Shown one piece after another: positions 46,368 to 50,184 of a stretch of 64,000 bases of DNA. Numbering within the stretch: position 1 is the stretch's first letter; every line of letters starts with the position of its first letter. The notes below the pieces were generated by a model. It was not told where the DNA came from and made no database searches. It saw nothing but the letters and a program-made list of their open reading frames with translations. The DNA lies in NCBI RefSeq assembly GCF_017696055.1, contig NZ_JAAORG010000001.1:558001-622000 (forward strand). Reading direction: 5' to 3'. The position numbers were made by a program, and so were the translations under genes. The DNA is from Prochlorococcus marinus XMU1406 (GTDB lineage Bacteria > Cyanobacteriota > Cyanobacteriia > PCC-6307 > Cyanobiaceae).

Positions 46368-47087
46368 TTAAAGACCTAATATTTCTTTTTTCTTTTTATT
46401 AAACTCTTCCTCGGTAATTATGCCTTTGTCTTTCAAGTCTGCAAATTTCTTTAACTCATCTGCTTCAGAAAAACTGTTTACTTGAATATTTTTAGGATTT
46501 TTAATTGCATTAAGTTTCATATCGTAATACTTTTTACAGTTTGAATTATATAAATTTGTTTTGCAAAATATTTTTAATTGATTTTTATCTGATGGTACTG
46601 AAGGTAACTCAAGTGCTATTTCTTCAGCTGTTTTCTTTCTGCATTTTCTTTTCTTTTTACCTTTGTTAAATTTATCTTTTTCCCACGTACAAACTTTTTT
46701 CTTAACGACCTTACTTTCATTTTGTTTATTTGATGCAGACACATAAAAATCTGGACAATTAGCTTCCATAGTTTGCTGAATACCTGGTCTTAATGAATTC
46801 ATTCTCATTACAGCTGTAAAACCATCAACTATTCCAGAAGCTATTCCAGAAGCTATTGCTCCTTCTGTAGTTCTTGTTGGAGACCAAGGTGCATAAGGAT
46901 CACCCCTTTGATAAGAAGGAGGAACATTATTCATAACTGAATCACTTATGATTTTTTGAGCTTCAAAAGGATCCATCCCACTACTCATCATCTGACACAT
47001 TTGCATCCCATAACCAAAAGCATTATCTGCCCTAACAGCAGTAGGTAAAGAGAGAGCAGCTAGTAGTGGGAGTAGTAAGCGTTTCAT
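46368..47087 (-). CDS. Exported protein with C-terminal SHOCT domain
   Basis: A 239-aa protein. The N-terminus MKRLLLPLLAALSLPTAVRA is a clear signal peptide. The mature part has MCQMMSSGMDPFEAQ, a Cys/Lys-rich middle (KVVKKKVCTWEKDKF, KKRKCRKKT, FCKTNLYNSNCKKYYD; several cysteines) and a C-terminal SHOCT-like helix pair ELKKFADLKDKGIITEEEFNKKKKEILGL, a short oligomerisation domain. The frame is open to 47102, but the ATG at 47087 sits exactly at the signal peptide and overlaps the previous stop by one base (TAATG), so that start is chosen. Cargo of mini-element 2. Confidence 0.75.
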   Translation of the reverse strand: MKRLLLPLLAALSLPTAVRADNAFGYGMQMCQMMSSGMDPFEAQKIISDSVMNNVPPSYQRGDPYAPWSPTRTTEGAIASGIASGIVDGFTAVMRMNSLRPGIQQTMEANCPDFYVSASNKQNESKVVKKKVCTWEKDKFNKGKKKRKCRKKTAEEIALELPSVPSDKNQLKIFCKTNLYNSNCKKYYDMKLNAIKNPKNIQVNSFSEADELKKFADLKDKGIITEEEFNKKKKEILGL

Positions 47088-47329
47088 TAAAGACCGTAGC
47101 AACCTCTTTTTTTATAGTCTTTTAATGCTCTTTCTTTAACTTCATTGTAAGGAGTCTCATCAAATTCACCTAATTTCCCCAAATCATATTTAAGATCCCA
47201 TTCCGCATCTCTTTGCCTTTGTGTTCTTGAAATCAAAGAATAAATTGCCTCACATTCAACATAGTTGGTGGCATTTGCTGTAGTAGGTAAGGCTATAACT
47301 GCTAATAAAGAAATTAAAAATTTTTTCAC
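47087..47329 (-). CDS. Small exported protein, 80 aa
   Basis: Starts with MKKFLISLLAVIALPTTANA, a signal peptide with cleavage after ANA, much like that of the next gene (LPTAVRA). The mature 60 residues are polar and charged (TNYVECEAIYSLISRTQRQRDAEWDLKYDLGKLGEFDETPYNEVKERALKDYKKRGCYGL) with two cysteines likely to form a disulfide. Start is GTG at 47329. Upstream lies the island-end block shared with the other mini-element. No family recognised. Its stop is fused with the start of the SHOCT gene. Confidence 0.65.
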   Translation of the reverse strand: MKKFLISLLAVIALPTTANATNYVECEAIYSLISRTQRQRDAEWDLKYDLGKLGEFDETPYNEVKERALKDYKKRGCYGL

Positions 47330-47462
47330 AAAAAAAGGAGCTAATTGACCCTTATTGTAGATCGACTGTCAATATTTATTTATACCCGAAATGTACCCGT
47401 TTTGTTCCCTAATATACGGTAACTGAGAGGAACTCTAAGGAACTTACTTAAAATTGAAGAAA

Positions 47463-47484
47463 ATAAAAAACTCCTAAAAGGAGT
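47463..47484 (-). terminator. Terminator next to the tRNA-Ser half copy
   Basis: AACTCCT, loop AAA, AGGAGTT (47468-47484) gives a 7-bp stem; on the minus strand it is followed by a T run. It is a copy of the terminator after the complete tRNA gene, and here it follows a tRNA fragment, so it travelled together with the 3' end. Confidence 0.75.
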
Positions 47485-47511
47485 TGTCTCTTTAGAAGTC
47501 AGTTGTGTAGT

Positions 47512-47570
47512 ACGGAGGGGGTGGGATTCGAACCCACGGTGCCCTTGCAGACACGCTAGTTTTCAAGACT
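47512..47570 (-). pseudogene. 3'-half copy of tRNA-Ser (internal attachment site)
   Basis: About 59 bp identical to the 3' half of the complete tRNA-Ser at 48493-48579, including the anticodon loop, and diverging right after TTTTCAAGACTA. The copy lies between the two mini-elements. It marks the junction created when a second element inserted at the tRNA. Confidence 0.88.
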
Positions 47571-47608
47571 ATAAGATATTAAGTGATAGCAGTCGATTAG
47601 CTAGCATC

Positions 47609-47643
47609 TAAGGAACAAATATGACCGAAATATACCCGTTTTT
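47609..47643. repeat. TAAGGAAC site plus TGACCG/TACCCG pair
   Basis: TAAGGAAC (47609-47616) followed by TGACCGAAATA (47622) and TACCCGTT (47633), 11 bp apart. It is placed 39 bp after the internal tRNA copy, the same place as the TTCACC pair after the outer copy. Together they are candidate arm-type sites of the left element end. Confidence 0.5.
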
Positions 47644-47677
47644 AAAAGAGATTAATTTATTAATACATACAGGATTT

Positions 47678-47701
47678 TGCAAGTAGTCAGCGTTTCATTT
47701 A
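47678..47701 (-). other. Relic of a signal-peptide start (MKR-LLA)
   Basis: On the minus strand, TAAATGAAACGC is followed by TGACTACTTGCA, which would read M-K-R-stop-L-L-A. It is about 87% like the relic at 46347-46370 (read I-K-R-L-L-L-A-stop) and like the real start of the SHOCT gene (MKRLLLP). It may be a scar of a lost gene beginning. Confidence 0.45.
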
Positions 47702-47729
47702 TATCGACTTGTAATCATGCATTAATACT

Positions 47730-47942
47730 TCATCCCATCCATTCTCTACCGGCATAAAAAAATAAAAAGATTAGATATGGAATCCACAAAACAAATAAAA
47801 CTGGGAGGATACATGAAACTATAAAACCTCCAAAAAGAATCCATAATAAGGTCGCTTTGGTACTATTTTTTCGTTGTTTCTTTTCAGCCCCCTTTCCTGA
47901 TTTTTCGTAACTTTTAAGGTAATTTTTAAAATCGTCCGTCAT
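47730..47942 (-). CDS. Small membrane protein, 70 aa (mini-element 1 cargo)
   Basis: A 70-aa protein with a basic N-terminus (TDDFKNYLKSYEKSGKGAEKKQRKNSTK) and two hydrophobic segments (ATLLWILFGGFIVSCILP and VLFVLWIPYLIFLFFY). The end AGREWMG is soluble. Overlaps the upstream gene by 4 bp (ATGA), so translation is coupled. No family recognised; small membrane proteins are common cargo in integrated elements. Confidence 0.6.
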   Translation of the reverse strand: MTDDFKNYLKSYEKSGKGAEKKQRKNSTKATLLWILFGGFIVSCILPVLFVLWIPYLIFLFFYAGREWMG

Positions 47943-48193
47943 GATATTTCTCTTTTAAAGTTGTAGTAATGAAAAGTTACTCCATTTGCTTGATTATCTT
48001 GGTTTACTACATGGCTAACCATTTCCCATCCATCAGCACCAAGCCTTGAAAACATTTCAGGCAAAGTAGGAACTTCAGTATTATCACCCCACGCCCTAAT
48101 TCTTTCACCATCAATATCTAGTATATTTATTTCTTGAGTAATACCTCTTCCTTTGTAATCTAAGCGAATGTGTTTGTATTCAAAGCCTTTCAT
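47939..48193 (-). CDS. Small DUF4177-like protein (mini-element 1 cargo)
   Basis: An 84-aa soluble protein. The pattern FEYKHIRLD (strand), MFSRLGADGWEMVSHVV (helix-turn-strand with GxxGWE) and a terminal aromatic strand TFHYYNFKRE resembles DUF4177, in which small proteins begin with a W/FEYK strand and contain LNxxGxxGWE. Unknown role. Start ATG at 48193 and the stop overlaps the next gene by 4 bp. The upstream block carries the palindrome ATTGACTGTCAAT (48297-48309). Confidence 0.6.
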   Translation of the reverse strand: MKGFEYKHIRLDYKGRGITQEINILDIDGERIRAWGDNTEVPTLPEMFSRLGADGWEMVSHVVNQDNQANGVTFHYYNFKREIS

Positions 48194-48296
48194 TTCTAAT
48201 TAATTTATTTTTCAAAATTATATACAGAAAATCTAATCGTGACATTTAAGAATAACAGGACGATTATAAAACTGAGCTAATTGCTCCTTATTTTAG

Positions 48297-48309
48297 ATTG
48301 ACTGTCAAT
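48297..48309. promoter_or_regulatory. Perfect palindrome upstream of the DUF4177-like gene
   Basis: ATTGACTGTCAAT is an odd palindrome with a central T. The relative at 47361-47373 upstream of the 80-aa gene has one changed base (ATCGACTGTCAAT). Because it is the same in the promoter regions of two cargo operons, it may be an operator or recombinase site. Confidence 0.45.
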
Positions 48310-48333
48310 TATTTTAAATTCTCTAGTTTACTA

Positions 48334-48383
48334 TGACCGGTTATACCCGTTTTGAAATTTATGACCGAAATATGACCGATTTT
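48334..48383. repeat. Two pairs of short direct repeats at the element end
   Basis: TGACCGG (48334) and TACCCGT (48344) are 10 bp apart; TGACCGAAATA (48362) and TGACCGATTTT (48373) are 11 bp apart, 28 bp further. The same words occur at the other end of this element (47622) and at 47383. These are candidate arm-type integrase sites. Confidence 0.55.
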
Positions 48384-48442
48384 GTTCTCCAATATACGGC
48401 AACTGAGGGGAATTCTAAGGAACTAATCTATTTTCAAGAAAA

Positions 48443-48465
48443 TAAAAAAACTCCTAAAAGGAGTT
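48443..48465 (-). terminator. Terminator of tRNA-Ser
   Basis: AACTCCT (48449-48455), loop AAA, AGGAGTT (48459-48465); on the minus strand it is followed by seven Ts and lies 28 bp after the tRNA 3' end. A copy is at 47463-47484. Confidence 0.8.
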
Positions 48466-48492
48466 GACTCTTTAGAAGTCAGCTATGTAGTA

Positions 48493-48579
48493 CGGAGGGG
48501 GTGGGATTCGAACCCACGGTGCCCTTGCAGACACGCTAGTTTTCAAGACTAGAGCCTTAAACCACTCGACCACCCCTCC
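48493..48579 (-). tRNA. tRNA-Ser (anticodon UGA)
   Basis: An 87-nt class II tRNA on the minus strand. Acceptor 5' strand GGAGGGG pairs with CCCCTCC, followed by discriminator G, as in tRNA-Ser. The anticodon stem CTAGT/ACTAG closes the loop CTTGAAA with anticodon TGA at 48543-48545, the long variable arm is present, and the T arm is GTGGG-TTCGAAT-CCCAC. The CCA end is not encoded. It is the only complete copy here; partial copies flank it on both sides, so it is the attachment target of the island. Confidence 0.95.
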
Positions 48580-48637
48580 AGGCAAAAAATATTTAATTTT
48601 GAGCTTTTTTATTATATCAAAACATGGTTAAATTTTT

Positions 48638-48659
48638 CGGAACTGATCCGGAACTGCAC
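48638..48659. repeat. CGGAACTG pair 11 bp apart
   Basis: CGGAACTGATC (48638) and CGGAACTGCAC (48649). They lie outside the complete tRNA, between it and the 5'-half relic, so they probably belong to an older element end. Same 11-bp spacing as the other pairs but a different word. Confidence 0.45.
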
Positions 48660-48680
48660 GTCAAGTTATCTCCCAAAACG

Positions 48681-48743
48681 TTGGTATAACTAAAAAAAAT
48701 CCAGTTTTCAAGACTAGAGCCTTAACCCACTCGACCACCCCTC
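48681..48743 (-). pseudogene. 5'-half relic of tRNA-Ser with adjacent arm (outer right attachment site)
   Basis: Bases 48703-48743 match the 5' half and anticodon loop of the complete tRNA-Ser over 41 bp with one mismatch (in the D loop), and lack its 3' half. The first base pair of the acceptor is also lost. Before it lies TTGGTATAAC and an A run, the inverse of the arm TTTTTTT-GTCATACCAA that follows the outer left copy. The two half copies would together make one original tRNA gene split by an element. Confidence 0.7.
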
Positions 48744-48956
48744 AAAGGGTTATTCAGTTTTATTGAACTTAAAACTATAATATAAGAAATTAGTCACAGT
48801 TTATAAATTCAAAGATTTAAAAATTATTTCTAGAAACTATTTTGGGATATGAGTTTTTTTTAATAATGATGAGTTAAATCGTTATAACAGTCTATTTTCC
48901 GTCATATTTAATCCAAAGAATTAGTCCACAAAAAATCTAGTCTGCTACCAAATAAA

Positions 48957-49106
48957 TCACCCAAAGTTGACATTCTGTTGAAATAAACCAAATAAGTTAT
49001 TTCCAACTATGGCAGCGATTATTAAAACGAAGGCAACTATGGCGAAAAGAGCACTTACATCTTTTATGTCATAAGGTGCTTTAAATAAAGGTTTTTGGTC
49101 TGCCAT
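48957..49106 (-). CDS. 49-aa single-pass membrane protein
   Basis: A complete frame with ATG at 49106 and TGA at 48957: MADQKPLFKAPYDIKDVSAL followed by FAIVAFVLIIAAIVGNNLFGLF and QQNVNFG. One strong transmembrane helix with an Asp/Lys-rich N-terminus, a layout like small photosystem or NDH subunits or assembly proteins. I cannot assign a family. It lies right after the tRNA island, and its clean composition and start support it as real. Confidence 0.55.
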   Translation of the reverse strand: MADQKPLFKAPYDIKDVSALFAIVAFVLIIAAIVGNNLFGLFQQNVNFG

Positions 49107-49184
49107 AGTTATCAAAAAAATTAAATCATATAATTTTAATACTTATTAAAAATAATTAAGTGATTTTTTTAGATTAAGTTTGGA

Positions 49185-49213
49185 TAAAAAAAAACCACTA
49201 AAAGTGGCTTTTT
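49185..49213 (-). terminator. Hairpin terminator after the DUF4278 gene
   Basis: CCACT (49195-49199) and AGTGG (49203-49207) with a 3-base loop, flanked by A and T runs on each side, so it can act on both strands. On the minus strand it lies 26 bp after the stop of the DUF4278 gene. Confidence 0.65.
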
Positions 49214-49232
49214 TATTTATTGGAAAAATGAA

Positions 49233-49334
49233 CTAGCTTGTGTAAGTTTTTCCTCTATAAGTTAGTTCGAGGTGTTGCTTTTTAGCTGCTTCTTTGTTCT
49301 GGACGTATTTTTGTCCTCTGTAAATTAGGGTCAT
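49233..49334 (-). CDS. DUF4278 mini-protein, 33 aa
   Basis: Start ATG at 49334, TAG at 49233. The product is MTLIYRGQKYVQNKEAAK..., ending ...LTYRGKTYTS. The repeated L(T/I)YRGxxY pattern is the DUF4278 signature known from small cyanobacterial proteins, here twice in 33 residues. Function is unknown. It follows a G/C-richer leader and has a purine-rich CCGGAG 8 bp ahead of the start codon. Followed by a terminator. Confidence 0.7.
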   Translation of the reverse strand: MTLIYRGQKYVQNKEAAKKQHLELTYRGKTYTS

Positions 49335-49640
49335 TTTTTAAACTCCGGTTTCGCTTAAGTCCCCGTTCCATGGCTTAAGTCGATTTGCGGCTTGCTATAC
49401 GCAAGTTGAACGTTTTGGTAGCTGTTGCTACAATTTAAGCATAACATTTAAGAAAATTATTTGTCTAGGTCTTTAAAAAATAAACTTAATACTTTAAAAA
49501 ATGAAATAGGCTTCTACTAAAGAAATTTATGTTTTTCTTTATGTGGTTTCATGCAGGTTACATTTTGTTCGTTTTTGAGAAGTATTTTTTATTTAATGAA
49601 CTTTTAAATGTAAAATTCTTAAGATTATAAAATTTGTTTT
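49335..49640. other. Leader and divergent promoter region (306 bp)
   Basis: It lies between the DUF4278 gene (minus) and the 64-aa gene (plus). The part near DUF4278 (49340-49430) is richer in G/C than its surroundings. GCTTAAGT occurs at 49353-49360 and again at 49373-49380, exactly 20 bp apart, and CTTGC-TATAC-GCAAG forms a hairpin at 49391-49405. The remaining part is A/T-rich without visible features. Confidence 0.45.
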
Positions 49641-49835
49641 ATGTTTTCTAAAAGCAAAAAACCTACTGTAAAAAAATCAGCAATAGTTGAAGAGACTCCA
49701 TTATTTGCTCAATTATTACCATTCGCAAACAAAATGAATGATAAGGTTCAATTGGTAAATGCTTTGGCTTTTACTTTTATTATGGGATTCTCAATTTTTG
49801 GAATTGCTCTATGGAAACTATCAGGGCTGACCTAA
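49641..49835 (+). CDS. Small membrane protein, 64 aa
   Basis: N-terminus is basic (FSKSKKPTVKKSAIVEE), then TPLFAQLLPFANKMNDKVQLVNALAFTFIMGFSIFGIALWKLSG with one hydrophobic helix. Size and layout recall high-light-inducible (Hli) proteins, but the chlorophyll-binding ExxNGRxAM is absent (VQLVNALAFTF is in that place). I therefore leave it unassigned. It may be a degenerate Hli or an unrelated thylakoid protein. ATG at 49641. Convergent with the 88-aa gene by 4 bp. Confidence 0.6.
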   Translation: MFSKSKKPTVKKSAIVEETPLFAQLLPFANKMNDKVQLVNALAFTFIMGFSIFGIALWKLSGLT

Positions 49836-50098
49836 TTATTTGATTTTTGCAAAGCATCAATTTTTGATTCTTTGTTTTTAATTATGGTTATTAACCATCT
49901 AGAGGCTAGCCCTCTTGATATTGATCTGTTTTTTAGAAATCTACATATATAAACGTGTAGATTTTTTTCGTTTTTGGAGTTAAATTTTTCCTCAAAATCT
50001 AATATATCCTCTTCTGATGTTCTTTTTCTTAGCTCATCCACTAATGCATGACTAGAGGAATCATTAAATAAGCTCCCAATATTTAGGCTTAATGTCAT
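49832..50098 (-). CDS. Conserved hypothetical protein, 88 aa
   Basis: A soluble helical protein with a conserved-looking middle (ALVDELRKRTSEEDILDFEEKF) and a basic C-terminus. LASRWLITIIKNKESKIDALQ suggests an amphipathic helix. No signal peptide. It is separated from nrdJ by an 86-bp spacer on the same strand. I recognise no family. Confidence 0.55.
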   Translation of the reverse strand: MTLSLNIGSLFNDSSSHALVDELRKRTSEEDILDFEEKFNSKNEKNLHVYICRFLKNRSISRGLASRWLITIIKNKESKIDALQKSNN

Positions 50099-50184
50099 AA
50101 ATAATTTATGTCCCTATTTAAGAGGTAGCATAAATTAAATATTTAAAAACTAATTTATATTTTTTTTTACAAATAAATCAAAAA

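Larger units (their letters stand above)
47338..47571. repeat. Right end of mini-element 2, homologous to 48274-48555
   Basis: The stretch from GAGCTAATTG (47338) to the tRNA anticodon copy (47571) corresponds, with interruptions, to 48274-48555. Shared blocks are GAGCTAATTG, CTTATT, GACTGTCAAT, AATATACGG, AACTGAG, TCTAAGGAAC, the terminator and the tRNA 3' half. This long direct repeat shows that the two neighbouring elements are relatives. Confidence 0.7.
47330..47729. other. Junction between the two mini-elements (400 bp)
   Basis: No gene. From left to right: the conserved block with a half-palindrome ATCGACTGTCAAT (47361-47373), TACCCG repeat pair (47383-47404), a TAAGGAAC site (47436-47443), terminator (47463-47484), tRNA-Ser 3'-half copy (47512-47570), a second TAAGGAAC (47609-47616), TGACCG/TACCCG pair (47622-47640) and an MKR-like relic (47678-47701). 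Confidence 0.65.
48194..48492. other. Right end of mini-element 1 (299 bp)
   Basis: No gene. It carries the block also seen at 47338-47571, with the palindrome ATTGACTGTCAAT (48297-48309), two 10-11-bp repeat pairs (48334-48350 and 48362-48380), TAAGGAAC (48416-48423) and the terminator of the tRNA (48443-48465). Confidence 0.6.
48580..48956. other. Region right of tRNA-Ser, with a 5'-half tRNA relic (377 bp)
   Basis: No gene is supported. It contains CGGAACTG repeats 11 bp apart (48638 and 48649), the arm TTGGTATAAC (48681-48690), the tRNA-Ser 5'-half relic (48703-48743) and then A/T-rich sequence up to the small membrane-protein gene. A 21-codon frame starting at 48624 overlaps the repeats but is too short to support. 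Confidence 0.5.

Noticed and set aside
47345-47375. TTGACA and TACAAT on the minus strand, looking like a promoter
   Set aside because: The spacing between the two hexamers is only 7 bp, far from the 16-18 bp of a sigma-70 promoter; the words belong to the shared element-end block.
48624-48690. A 21-codon frame in the spacer between the tRNA and its 5'-half relic
   Set aside because: Too short, overlaps the CGGAACTG repeats and has no family resemblance; more likely recombination-site sequence.
49641-49835. High-light-inducible protein (hli)
   Set aside because: Size and helix fit, but the chlorophyll-binding ExxNGRxAM sequence is missing.
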